Shown: in pieces, positions 1 through 11,997 of the stretch
Position numbering within the stretch: position 1 is the first letter of the stretch
Layout of the letters: each line of letters opens with the position of its first letter
NCBI RefSeq assembly: GCF_032854445.1
Contig: NC_088307.1
Coordinates: 29,668,484-29,732,483, forward strand
Direction: 5' to 3'
Length of the DNA: 64,000 bases
DNA from: Liolophura sinensis
Taxonomy: Eukaryota; Mollusca; Polyplacophora; Chitonida; Chitonidae
Made by a program: the position numbers and the translations under genes
Notes under the pieces: model-generated
What the model was told of the DNA's origin: nothing
The model's input: the letters and a program-made list of their open reading frames with translations, nothing else
The model's database searches: none

Positions 1-934
1 AGTCAGTTTAGTGATCCTGTTACAAACAGTCTACACTGAGTGGACAGTTTAGTGATCCTGTTACAAACAGTCTACACTGAGTGGACAGTTTACTAATTTT
101 ATTTCAAACAGTCTACTGTGAGAAGACAGTTCCCTAATCCTGTTTCATGACAGTATACTTTGAGTAGACCGTTTACTTATTCTATTTCAAACAGTTCACT
201 GTAAGAAGACAGATTTGTGATACTGATCCCAACAGTATACTGTGAGTAGACAGTATACTCATCCTGTTTCTAACAGTGTGCTGTGAGTACACTGTTCAAA
301 ACAGTTTACTGTTGGTAGCAGGTTTATTGATTCTATTTCAACCAGTTCACTGTGAGAAAACTGTTTAGTGATACTGATCCAAACAGTATAATGTGAGTAG
401 ACAGTTTACTGACTCATTTCAAACAATCTACTGTGAGTACACAGTTTCGTGATACCGTTTTAAACAGTCTACACTGAGTGCATAGATTTCTAATTCTATT
501 TCAAACTATCTACTGTGAGTAAAAAGATTTCTGATCCCGCTTGTGAACAGTCTACTGTGAGTAGACACTCATCCTGTTACACACAACATACTGTGAGTAG
601 ATAGTTTACTCCTCCTGTTCCTAACATTATACTGTGACTTCACAGGTCATTAATTCAATATCAAATAATCTACTGTGAGTAGACATTTTGGTGATACTGC
701 TTCAAACAGTCTACACTGACTAGACAGTTTACTGATTCTATTTCAAACAGTTTTCTGTGGGTAGACAGCTTAGTGATACTGTTACTAGCAGTCTACTCTA
801 AGTAGACAGTTTACTTATCTTATTTCAAACAGTCTACTGTGGGTAGACAGTTTACTAATCGGGTTTCAAATAGTCCACTGTAACAGTATTATCGTTAATA
901 GGGATTACACTTTCTGAATATAGCACAGATTCTA

Positions 935-990
935 GTGCTGAAATTTGGCGGAGACCAATGCAGGTTTCGAACAAGCGACCTCATTATCAG
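935..990 (-). mobile_element. Possible tRNA-like SINE head fragment
   Basis: On the minus strand this non-satellite patch contains TGTTCGAAACC, close to an RNA polymerase III B box, preceded by a GATAATGAGGTCGC stretch as in tRNA-derived SINE heads. Only a fragment is visible and no A box was recognised, so the call is tentative. Confidence 0.25.
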
Positions 991-993
991 GCA

Positions 994-1306
994 TACACAT
1001 AGTATGCTGTTAAGAACAGGATCGGTAAACTGTCTACTCACCGTAGACAGTAGGCAACAAATCGCCAGCAATACATGTCAACCGTCTAGACCACTCGACC
1101 AACAGGCCTTCTACAATAAACAGATCATTAGAGGGGTAATGCATGTTCGCTGTAAAGTCTACCGGTCAAATACCTTCTATTTATTGTGGAAGGCCTGTTG
1201 GTCGAGTGGTCTAGACGGTTGACATGTATTGCTGGCGATTTGTTGCCTACTGTCTACGGTGAGTAGACAGTTTACCGATCCTGTTCTTAACAGCATACCA
1301 TGTGTA
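994..1306. repeat. 127-bp-arm inverted repeat (foldback) inside the 41-bp array
   Basis: Positions 994-1120 and 1180-1306 are near-perfect reverse complements with only a couple of mismatches, separated by a 59-bp spacer. The outer parts of both arms are 41-bp satellite sequence. The inner parts (from TAGGCAACAAATCGCC inward) are not satellite. It could be a foldback or MITE-type element, or a palindromic rearrangement that captured satellite units. Confidence 0.9.
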
Positions 1307-3926
1307 GACAGTTTACTGATCCTGTGCCCAAATCAACCGTAAGCAGACAGTTTATCGATCTGCTAACAAAGAGTATACTGTGAGTAGACAGTTTACTGAA
1401 ACTGTTACAAATAGTCTACTGTGAGTAGACGGTTTACTGATTCCATTTCAAACAGTTTACCGTGAGTTCACAGTTTTCTGATCCTGTTCCAATCAGTCAA
1501 CTGTAAGTAGACAGTTTACTGATTCTGCTTCCAACAGTCTACTGTGAGTCGATATTTGATCAATAATGTTACAAACAGTTTGCTGTGAGTAGAGAGTTTC
1601 CTGGTTCTGTTCCAAACATTCTAATGTCAGTAGACAGTTTATTGATCGTGTTACAAACAGTTTTACCGTCAGCAAACTGTTTACCGGTTCTGTTCCAGAC
1701 AGTATACTGTGAGTGGACAGTTTACTGGTCGTGCTTCAAACAGTCAGCTGTAAGCAGACAGTTCACTGATCTTCTATTCAAAAGTGTACTGTGAGTAGAC
1801 AGATTAGTGAAACTATTACAAATAGTCTACTGTGAGTAGACAGTTTACTGATTCAATTTCAAACAGTTTACTGTGAGTACACAGTTTACTGATACTGTTC
1901 CAATCAGTCTTCTGTGAGTAGACAGTTTACTGATTATTTTTTAAACAGTCTACTGTGAGTCGACATTTTATAATTAGTGTTTTAAACTGGTTGCTGCGAA
2001 TAGACAGTTTACTGGTTCTGTTCTAAAGATTCTCCCCTCAGAAGACAGTGTATTGATCGTGTTAGAACAGTTTTACTGTCAGCAGACAGTTTACTGGTTC
2101 TATTTGAAACAGTCTACTGTGAGTAGACAGTTTACTTATTGTGTTACAAACAGTATACAGTGATTGGAGAGTTTTATGACCGTGTTACAAACAGAAAATT
2201 GTGAGTAGACAGTTTCTTCATGATGTTCTTCACAGTCTACTGTGAGCAGACGGTTTATCGATTCTGTTTAAAACAGTATACTGTGAGTAGACAGTTCACC
2301 GATCCTGTTACAAACAGTATACTGTGAGTAGACAGTTTACTTATCAACTTTTAAACAGTATGCACTAAGCAGACACTTTTTGGATAGATTTTAAATAGTC
2401 CACTCTTAGTGGACGGTTCACTGATCGTCTTACAAACAATTAACGGAGAGTTTATAGTTTACTTATTCTATTTATAACAGTTTACTTTGAGTAGACATTT
2501 TTTGATCCTGTTCCAAACAGTGTAACTTGAGTAGACAGTTTACCGATTCTGCTAAAAACAATCTGCTGTGAGTGAACAGTTTACTGATCCTGTTTCAAAC
2601 ACTCTACTGTGAGTAGACAGTTTACTGATTTATTTCAAACGGTTTACTGTTAGTGTACTGATCCTTTTCCAAACAACATACTGCTAGTAGACAGTTTACT
2701 AATCCTGTTTCAATCAGTGTACTCTGAGTAGACAGTTTACTGACCCTGTTTTAAAGCAGTATACTGCGAATGGACAGTTTACTGATTTTTTTAAACAGTG
2801 TCTTGTGTGTAGACAGTTTACTTATTCTGTTCCAAACAGTCCGCTGTCAGTAGACGGTTTAGTGATACTGTTCCAAACAGTCTACCGTAAGTAGACATTT
2901 TACTGATTCTATTTCAAACAGCCTATTGTGAGTGGACAGTTTACTTGTTAAACAGTATACTGTGAGTGGACGGTTTTATAACCGTGTTACAAACAAACAA
3001 TTGTGAGTAGACAGTTTTGTGATCGTGTTATAAAGTCTACTGTGGGTAGACAGTTTATTATACTGTTACTATCAGTCTACTGTGAGTAGACAGTTTATTG
3101 ATCCTGTTCCAAACAACATAGTGTAAGTTGACAGTTTACTGATCCTGTTACACACAGTCTGCTATGAGTTGACAGTTTACTGATCGTGTTACAAACGGTC
3201 TACTGTGAGTAAATAGTTTATTGATCGCCTTACAAACAGTCTACTGTGAGTAGACCATTTAGTCATTGTGTTACAAACAGTTTACTGTAAGTAGACAGTT
3301 TGTCCTGTTCAAAAGTTCTACAGTGAATAAAAAGTTTATTCTTCGTGTTACAAACAGTCTACTGAGAGTAGGCCATTTACTGATCCTGCTCCAATCAGTA
3401 TAGTGTAAGTAGACACTTTACCATACTGTTACAAACAGTCTACAGTGTGTAGACAGTTTACTGGTTCTGTTCCGAACAGTCTACTGAGAGTAGAACGTTT
3501 AATGATTGTGTTACAAACAGTCCACTGTAAGTATTCAGTTTATTGATCGTGCTACAAACAGTCTACTGTGAGTAGACAGTTTACTGGTCCTGTTCCAAAG
3601 TAGAGAGTTTAGTGCTACTGTTACAATTAGTGTGCTGTGAGTAACCAGTTTACTGATGCTGTTACAAACAGCTTATGGTGAATGTAATAAACAGTGTATT
3701 GATGGTGTTACAAACAGTCTACTGTGAGTAGAAAATTTACTGATCCAGTTAGAAGCTGTCCCCCGTGCGTGTAATAAACACCCTGAGTTGCCCATAGTTT
3801 TACAAAAAAAAAACCGTGATAATACTAAACAGTTTACTTCAAGAGTTACACAGTCTACTGAGTTGTAGTCGAAGTACCGATCTACATATTACTGCGCTGA
3901 GAGTTTAAGTCCAGCTCACCCTGCCT

Positions 3927-4170
3927 TCCTCTCAAGGTGAATAATTTCACGCATACGACAGCGGCCAGCATTATGGTGAGAGGAAACCGGGCAGAGCCCG
4001 GAGGAAACCCACGACCATCCGCAGGTTGCTGCAGACCTTCCCACGTACGGCCGTGGGCCTCCTCTGGGCTCTGCCCGGTTTCCTCTCACCATAATGCTGG
4101 CCGCAGGCCGAGTGAAATATTCTTGGGTATGGCGTAAAACACCAATCAAATAAATAAATAAATAAATAAA
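3927..4170 (+). mobile_element. SINE copy rearranged into an inverted repeat
   Basis: This is the same SINE family as at 10843-11095 (GCTGGCCGC, GTAAAACACCAATCAAATAAATAAATA-type tail at the right end). The left part is inverted: 3961-4004 pairs with 4060-4104 over about 44 bp with one mismatch around a loop of about 55 bp. The left edge retains a minus-orientation remnant (AATAATTTCACGCATACGAC). The plus-strand head with its pol III boxes is lost. Confidence 0.8.
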
Positions 4171-4319
4171 CATGTCACAGTTTAGGCTGTCAACAGGTAA
4201 ACCAATGTCCAAAGTCAAATTCCTGAAGAACGTTTGTAGTATCACTCACGTTGTATCATGTGCGTGTACGTGCTCAACAACACGTTTTGTTTTGTTATTT
4301 ATTGATTTGTGTATTTCAG

Positions 4320-4430
4320 GAACAATTACAAGTGCAGAATTCAGAAGTTTCTACGGAAATTTTTGATAACGTAGATTCAGTCGTCGATATTAATAGATTC
4401 TCTAGTATATTGCCATCTATAAAAGGATAG
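4320..4430 (+). other. Candidate terminal exon, unsupported
   Basis: A pyrimidine-rich acceptor (GTGTATTTCAG) is followed by 36 open codons ending in TAG. The peptide is acidic and polar (begins EQLQVQNSEVS, ends LPSIKG). No matching upstream exon is visible because the sequence to the left is satellite. It may be the 3' end of a gene starting outside the window, or chance. Confidence 0.18.
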
Positions 4431-4437
4431 ACAAAAT

Positions 4438-4907
4438 ATACAGATTACAATCACTCCAATCGACGCAAGAGGAAGCCCTGGACCCATACTTCTCAAACTT
4501 CTTTGACTCAAGTCAAATATTCCGGCACATCTACTGATAAAATGTTTAGCTCTATAAAGTTGAAAATTTTTGCAGCGAGTCTTTTTGTAGAACAATGTAC
4601 CAACCGGAGTTTGAGTTCTTACCTGCACTAAGATTGGCTTTTTAAGGTCTTTGCAATTTTAGACTTAAGCTTATACAGATTACAATCACTCCAATCGACG
4701 CAAGAGGAAGCCCTGGACCCATACTTCTCAAACTTCTTTGACTCAAGTCAAATATTCCGGCACATCTACTGATAAAATGTTTAGCTCTATAAAGTTGAAA
4801 ATTTTTGCAGCGAGTCTTTTTGTAGAACAATGTACCAACCGGAGTTTGAGTTCTTACCTGCACTAAGATTGGCTTTTTAAGGTCTTTGCAATTTTAGACT
4901 TAAGCTT
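4438..4907. repeat. Perfect 235-bp direct tandem duplication
   Basis: 4438-4672 and 4673-4907 are identical as far as I could compare them by eye. Each copy has a possible acceptor (ATATACAG or TTATACAG) followed by 30 open codons to a TGA (for copy 1, 4445-4537; the peptide starts LQSLQSTQEEAL). On the minus strand each copy has a CAG|GTAAGA donor-like site. The duplication must be recent, since the two copies have not diverged. Confidence 0.92.
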
Positions 4908-5044
4908 TCAGTTGCTTGATAAATACAGGCCAGTGTCTCTTTATAAATATTCAAATCCAGAGAAGATGTGCCATTTGGGGAATCAGTAGTTTCCTTCAAT
5001 CCCAAATGAATGAGTTAACTTTATATATTTTAGAGGTTTTCTTA

Positions 5045-5815
5045 TCATGTAATACACAGTTATTGTGAATGTAATGAACAGCTTTACTTATAGTGTAACA
5101 AAAGCTCTACTTATAAAGTAATACACACTGTACATAATACACACTTTACTTACACTGTAAGAAAGACTGCACTTACCGTGTAATACAGTCTGCCGATAGT
5201 GTAAAAAATCCACTACTATGCAGTCTGCTGATAATGCTATATACAGTCCACATTTTATGATTTTGTAATTAACACTTTGGGCATGGTGTAATACATATTG
5301 TGACTGAAACTGCGCTTTGTTAATTAGACAGAGTTTACTTATAATGTAATAAAAAGTCTACTGATAGTGTAATGGAAGTCTACTGATAACTAATGACACG
5401 CTGTTGATAACGTAATGCCGGTCGACAGAATGAAAATCTACGAGTAGCTTAGTTACAGGCTACTTATAAGTTAATGGCTGGGTAGCCATAGCATAAAAAC
5501 AGGCTACCCATGGCAATGGCATACCACTGATGACGTGCTACTCATATCTTAATGGCAACTTATGGCCTTATGACAGGCTGCTGATAGCGGTGATGACAGA
5601 TATTGTTAATGCTTGCGCAGGCTACTTATAGTGTAATGAAGGGTATATGATAGCGTAATATAACAGGCTACTGATAGCGTAATGACTGGCCACTAATGAC
5701 ATGCTACTAATAGTATAATGATAGGCTACTGATAGCGTAATAGAAGGTTACTGACAGGCTGATGACAGGCTACTGATAACGTAATGTCAGGCTACTTATA
5801 GCGTAATGGCTTCAA
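5045..5815. repeat. Degenerate array of about 22 bp
   Basis: Loosely repeated blocks resemble GGCTACTGATAGCGTAATGA. The left third is an older or more divergent form based on TACTTATAGTGTAATACA. Unit length is irregular and no reading frame is kept. Confidence 0.75.
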
Positions 5816-8800
5816 CTACATCTTTAAGAGATTCCGTTTGTCATTCTCTGCAGGCATATAACTGTCGACAGAATTACGAAATACTCTAGAGCTAACAAAA
5901 AGTGGGTATTAATTGGGTATACGAAAATTATAAATTCGCAGGAATACTAAAAATGTTCTGAAGTCTGCATCGTCGGTTTATTTAGGCATACGATTTTGGG
6001 GGATGTTGTTTATTTCACAATAAGGCCTTGGTTTCTGTGCCGTGAACGAAAGTGTGGTGACAACCGTTTTATGTAACATCACGCTGATAATTGTAGAAAC
6101 ATGACAAGCCCACTGTGCAAATCAGCTTATAAATGATTATATGGAGGCTACATGCAAGGGTGCTTAGATGTTACGTCAGGCAGGACAACCCGCCCGCCCA
6201 CTGCTTTACTCGGACATGGGGAGCATAGTTGACCCGGATGCAAACTTAGAGGGAACGCCTCACTTGGGTGTGACAAGGAGCATTCTGAACTGAAACGCCA
6301 TCTGTCTATTTTATATCCATTATGCCATGAATTGTGTGTCAACAGGATTCGATAACGGATATATGAGAAAAGTTGCTATTTACGGCAGGCATATTACTCA
6401 GCGCATGCATGACGACACTTAATGAGTACGAAATTCTTATTTTAGATGGATGAAAACAGGCTTCGAATGCGTGAATGTCAAGGAAAGTAAGTTGAAGGTG
6501 TATGCAGACCCACAAACGTCGATATCTGTACACGTAGACAAAGAACCTTTAGGATTCATTGACACGCCTTGTACCAAGCCCTGTATATGAATAGATCTGC
6601 TACAAAATGAAATGAAGTCGACCGTATCCTATGTCCTCGTATACACAAAGCTTACATGGACGAAAAAAGCTTTCTCCTCGCAGATTGTATACAAAACTTT
6701 CTCACTCCCGCCGGTTACCTTTGTGTTGGTTTTTTTTGTATTTTTTTTATAAACTTATGGGTGTCTTTGTTGAAAGCAAAGAAACCGCGGAGAAATATTT
6801 AGCAATAAAACATTCTCCACACAGATTCCCACTAATTGAAATGGTGGTAAACATATCATTTTTACGACGATCATGTAAGAAAGAACCTTCCCTGCTGAGT
6901 GTATGGGAGACTTGGCGCGGTTAATCAGTGCAAAGCCCTGTTCTCAATGCTTCAACCTGCACCTAAACCTGACTTCGTCTCACACGAACGTTTGCCAGGG
7001 ATTTTCTTGCTGGGGTTTTACTTTTGTACTTTTTTTTTGCTTAATATTTATAAAACTACTTTTCAGTTTACCTCTAATGGGTCTATTTTAATTAAAACCT
7101 TATTGTATATCTTGAAAAATTTTCATAAGGTTTGTTGAAAATCACTTCGCCTTGTGATCCTTTAACCTTGACCGCGACATTCCTGATATCAGTTAAGATA
7201 AGTTGTATTTCTAAGGGAACTGGTACTTGATGTTTAAATCCTTGTGATGCTATGTTAGTCTCATTTGTATACACGTAACAACTCTTATAACTTATATGCT
7301 TAATGTAATTAAGACTTAATAGAGAGAAAACCCCAGAGCAGCGACGGCAGTGCCATAGCTGGCAAATGGTCACACGTAACTGGTGAAACACAACCTCTTG
7401 TCTGTTTACCTCAGTTAAGGTTTTATTATAACTGTTCATGTAAATGCATAAATAGTAGCAATTTACACGCCCTCTAGCACCCTGCCTTAAGCAGAAATAG
7501 GAAAATAAATTTGAAGTGATGTTAATTGGAAGTGATTAGACGTCACTGGTTCAGAATACGCGCAAGCCTATCTTTTTTCAGTGGCGCCATACTTGCGAGA
7601 CCAACGTTCTGAAAAAACTTTTAGTTCACTTGTGTCGGAATTTGTTTTTAATAAGTCCATGTACCAAGGCCGAAAATTTCACATGTTTGTACCACCCATG
7701 GTAGCCAAATCTTTATACAGGTACATGTCTTTAGTTCATGTTTTTATATGATAGCCCTCACAGATTTTTAGCTTTGTAAAGGGTTTGCCACCTTTAATAA
7801 ACATACGCATTGTTCACTGTTCTAACCCATGTATTGCCAACAGCCATACAATAACAGCACTATTTAAACCCCCAATCAAATCTGGAACAGAGCGTTTACC
7901 TCCAAGAATACTTCCTTAACTAATTCAATCTAATCTTCTCTAACGTAATGACAGATTTGTTGATGAAGGATTCTTTTTAGCCCTCTCTGTGTTGGAAGAG
8001 GTCTAAAATGAATCAGCAGTTTTTTTTGCAGCCAGAAAACGACAGAAAACATAAAGTTTATGTTTTGCAACATTTCATGACATTCTATCGTGAATGTGTT
8101 AACAAATAGCTGTTGACTAATTTTAATATCCAAATGGTAAATTCTAAATGGCACACAGCAGGGGTGTTTCCATGACCCTAAACACAAAAGGAAACAACAA
8201 GACTTTTAATTCTTTCGGAGGGTCATTCACACTCTCATTCATCTGTCGATGGGAGCCATTGATGTTTAATCCACATCTTTCTCTTCAAAATGGTGTCTTA
8301 ATTGCAAGGGTGGCTCTAATTATGGAACAATGGGTGCTGGCAGGCATTGGTTCATTGGATGGTCAAGCTGTCTGGACAAGGGAGAAGATCTTCTCATTCG
8401 CAAAACAAAGTGAAGTGAATCACTATGGAACGTGACTGTTTTTGCACATTTTGATCTTGATGTTAAATCTGTCAAGCGTAGCACTTTTTATTTAGAAGGG
8501 TTCCTTATAAGAAGAGTTTTTCATTGTAAGTTTTCATTAACTCCCACGGTCTGTTCCTGTTCCTCCTCTGCACATCCTCTGGAGAAATAAATGAATAAGT
8601 ATAGATTAACACTATATGACTCCTGTCTGTGTACAATCTAGAGCAGCATTGCTCCGCCTTGTGTAGTGCAAACATTATTTGGCCAAGTTTTTGGATTGCT
8701 GTTCTAAGTATGCTGCCATATGCACCAAGCTTAGCAACCTGGATAGCAGGTTCGTTTGTTTTCGTCCATTAAAGAACAGCTGCACCTGTATAATAATGAT

Positions 8801-9364
8801 TGAAACATCTTTGTCTGTTTTACTGGGAACAGGGTACGCGCTTAATTTCATCTCTAAAGAGCGAATATTTTGAGGTGTATCAAACAACGTTTTGAGTGGA
8901 ACGTTTTGTAAGTGGTTGGTGTATTCCCATAAAATCTACAAGTGATAATTACAGGTTAGTCACAAGCACCTCTGGATAGTAGTCAAGCCTTTGTCATTGT
9001 GACAATGTTGGTGATGTAGCCGTCAAGTTACATTTTTTGAAATTTGTCCGTGTTCCGGCCCTGTTGGCTGATGTCCACCGCTCGTTGTAGAATGTTCCAC
9101 GAAGCTAATCTTCAAGGCCTGAGAGTCACCATCAAAACAACGAGTGATGTCTGGCTACTCCATTTGCATAGAAGTGTCTATAGTAGCGAATGATATATCC
9201 ATTAAGAAATAATTTACTTTACGATCTATTCAGTTAATGCATTTGTGGCCCTATACAAGTCCAACGCCTTATAAGTTGATTTTTCATTTGATCAAATTGT
9301 GTGATAAAGCCACCATTGCAGAAAAGCTATCATGTCTTAATTTACTTGTACTGACCCTACAAAC
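5816..9364. other. Unique sequence with no recognisable gene
   Basis: This is AT-rich, non-repetitive sequence. Open frames such as 6631-6924, 7092-7439 and 8148-8435 have no recognisable domain, paired splice sites or codon pattern I would trust. I found no SINE or tandem array of note. Confidence 0.6.
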
Positions 9365-9384
9365 ATGTTAGTACCAATCAGGTT

Positions 9385-9888
9385 TGGCCACCTCAGATGG
9401 TACCATTATCTTGTCCGGTCACCTCAGATGGTACCATTATCATGTCCGGCCACCTTAGATGGTACCATTATCATGTCCGGTCACCTCAGATGGTACCATT
9501 ATCATGTCCGGTCACCTCAGATGGTACCATTATCATGTCCGGTCACCTCAGATGGTACCATTATCATGTCCGGTCACCTCAGATGGTACCATTATCATGT
9601 CCGGTTATCTCAGATGGTACCATTATCATGTCAGGTCACCTCAGATGGTACCATTATCATGTCCGGTCACCTCAGATGGTACCATTATCATGTCCGGTCA
9701 CCTCAGATGGTACCATTATCATGTCCGGTCACCTCAGATGGTACCATTATCATGTCCGGCCACCTCAGATGGTACCATTATCATGTCCGGCCACCTCAGA
9801 TGGTACCATTATCATGTCCGGCCACCTCAGATGGTACCATTATCATGTCCGGTCACCTCAGATGGTACCATTACCATGTCTGGTCCAG
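9385..9888. repeat. 31-bp minisatellite, about 16 highly uniform copies
   Basis: A 31-bp unit repeats with very few substitutions. It includes CCTCAGATGGTACCATTATC and CATGTCCGG. Each unit holds the 10-bp palindrome ATGGTACCAT and an E-box-like CAGATG. Because 31 is not divisible by 3 and the unit has no stop in any forward frame, all three forward frames stay open (171-226 codons); these are not genes. Confidence 0.95.
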
Positions 9889-10832
9889 GGACTAAATCTC
9901 CTTTTCAGTTTTCTTGTTCAGCTCACATGTGGATTCTGCCGTGTTCTTATAGATCTTTACATTGTATTACATGACGTAAACCATCCAGTGATATTTTGTG
10001 TATGGGTTTTCCTTTTCTCCGAGCATTCCGGCCATTTCCCTGGCTCTCCGATACATGGGTCACCGGCTCTCCAATAACCGGGTCACCAAGCTGTTTTCAC
10101 GGAGACTGAGCTTATGGTCATCAACAGGGGTAATGAGCTGGAGCATGGTGAGGTATTCCCCCTGATATTACGGGGGTCAGCGTATGCGTATCCTTGCACT
10201 TTAAGCCTCAAAGTGTTCAAGATATACTTTTATATAACGCATTCTATGTCAAAATTGCTTAAACGAAAAGACAACGAATAATAAACTTGATATAGTTATT
10301 GGAGAACGGCTGTTAAAGCATACCTAAATAGCCACAGCAAAATTTTATCTGACCTGCTTGACAACCAAACAAATGAAATCTTGATCAGTAATTCGTTTTA
10401 AGGCCACACATACATGGCTAGGAAGGCAAACCATGGTTCTGGTGACGTAGCGGAAACAATTGCACCGTCGGATTATAGAAATAGCTCCTTCCTGATAGAT
10501 TAAATTGATAACATGACGGCACTTTCAATTTTTTCAGTGCACGCCATATTGCTATATTTGAGCTGATATGTCGATTGTGGAACATCACAGCTATGAACGT
10601 ATGCTTTTCCAGCTTCATGTGAGACACTTTTTCGATGGATATATACAACTGGCCTGGTGTTGTTCTTTTAAAAAGCTAGCGTTCATGATTTAGCCTCTCT
10701 TCCAAAAATTTCAGCATGTCACTTTCACGCTTCGATCTTTTCAGATACAGACCGGTGACAGCCTGTATACTAATACTTACAGCAGTTTTTTTGGTTAGTT
10801 TATTTTACGAACTGCTAGACAGCTACTCAGGG
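9889..10832. other. Unique sequence with no recognisable gene
   Basis: Non-repetitive AT-rich DNA lies between the 31-bp array and a SINE. No exon with convincing splice sites was seen. Confidence 0.55.
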
Positions 10833-11105
10833 ATAAAATCTTCTGGCTCAGTCGGTTAGCGCGCTAGAGCAGCATAATGACCCAGTAGCCTCTCACCAAT
10901 GCGGTCGCTTTGAGATCAAGTTCAGCTCATGCTGGCTTCCTCTCCGGCCGTAAGTGGGAAGGTCTGCCAGCAACCTGCGGATGGTCGTGGGTTTCCCCCG
11001 GGCTGTGCCCGGTTTCCACCCACCATAATGCTGGCCGCCGTCGTGTAAGTGAAATATTCTTGAGTACGGCGTAAAACACCCAATGAAATAAATAAATAAA
11101 ATCTT
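10833..11105 (+). mobile_element. Full-length tRNA-derived SINE with target-site duplication
   Basis: The body is about 10843-11095. The head resembles a tRNA gene, with A box TGGCTCAGTCGGTTAGCGCGC-like sequence near 10847 and a decayed B box near 10912. A conserved central body follows (CATGCTGGCTTCCTCTCCGG, then GGGTTTCCCCCGGGCTG), and it ends in GTAAAACACCCAATGAAATAAATAAATA. The 10-bp direct repeat ATAAAATCTT at 10833-10842 and 11096-11105 marks the insertion. The organisation fits molluscan and lophotrochozoan tRNA-SINEs with a conserved central domain (RUDI or MESC-type families are candidates). I could not assign the family. Confidence 0.88.
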
Positions 11106-11997
11106 ATAAAATGACTTCTTAGGCCTACTTGGTTCACCATTCATGGGCCTGGTAAATATTTAGAACTAATGTCTGATACATCTTTACGAAGGATCTAAAT
11201 CAGGAGAACTGTGGGCTTACTGAGTATGGGTTCCAAAAGCTTCTAACCTGCAGTGGACATTTCTATAGCTTTGTGGAGTTGTCTTTCAATGAGCTAAGTC
11301 ATTCGTTTTTCACCATTATTTAGTATGATGTTTCGTGTATCCACGTTGAAATGACATTTATATTTTTCTTGGAACTCGCGCTAATATCTGCATGGCCTGA
11401 CAGGGTATGGGCATTTTCGAAGTAAAGTTCAGCGTGTGACCCAAATGTATAGAGCCAAATCTATAGCCAGTGTAGGGCAGTGCTACATGCACTCATCATC
11501 CAAGCGGCTACTTCACGTATTTAAAGCAGGCAAACAAATCAGATGCAAACGGCATCGTCTTCTTTTTGATAAACTCCTGTACGTACGAACGCTGTATCAA
11601 AATGCACTGATAGTAACCAGAAAACCACACTATCTGTAAAAAAGAAATGAGATTAAAAGCAAATGTACATACTCACCGATGAAGTATCTTCTATGAAATT
11701 TTTAAACCGTAATTCAAAGTAAGCAAAACCCAACACACAATTGAAATATATCGTTTGCTGTCTGTTTCATTTGTCACTTTGTAAACTTTTTGCTGAGTTA
11801 ACCAACACTCCATACTTAGTGGTCACCGTCCTGGGTATGAAATTGGTGCATGTTACTCTTTCATTCAACTTTTAATCGGGGTTGTAGACAATTCCACGAC
11901 ACACCCAGTGTTCAGTCACATGCACATATCAACAGGTGAAATACGGCTCGGGTGACGTTAGCGAAATAACTCGCGACGGATTGATTAAAATTGATAT
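11106..11997. other. Unique sequence with no recognisable gene
   Basis: Non-repetitive DNA. The short open frame 11436-11639 lacks any supporting signal. Confidence 0.5.

Larger units (their letters stand above)
1..3890. repeat. 41-bp minisatellite with a built-in palindrome, about 90 diverged copies
   Basis: A unit of about 41 bp runs from the window edge to about 3890, so the array probably continues upstream. Copies are diverged by substitutions and small indels. The best conserved core is GTCTACTGTGAGTAGAC followed by AGTTTACTGAT and a looser TCCTGTTACAAACA. The core is a dyad: GTCTACT and AGTAGAC are reverse complements around a GTG loop, and flanking AAAC/GTTT extends the pairing with one A-A mismatch. 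An inverted repeat interrupts it at 994-1306. Short open frames inside it are repeat by-products. Confidence 0.93.

Noticed and set aside
4377-4863. Minus-strand frames of 73-83 codons repeated in the 235-bp duplication
   Set aside because: No start context, no domain; openness is shared because the copies are identical.
8148-8435. 95-codon frame in unique DNA
   Set aside because: No recognisable domain, no flanking splice sites, and length within chance.
9385-9888. CRISPR-like regular repeats of 31 bp
   Set aside because: Direct tandem units without spacers, in eukaryotic DNA with no cas genes.
9365-10077. Three overlapping frames of 171-226 codons
   Set aside because: 31-bp repeat read in three phases.
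10843-10920. A tRNA gene
   Set aside because: A and B box-like sequences are present, but the cloverleaf is decayed and the segment is the head of a SINE with target duplication.
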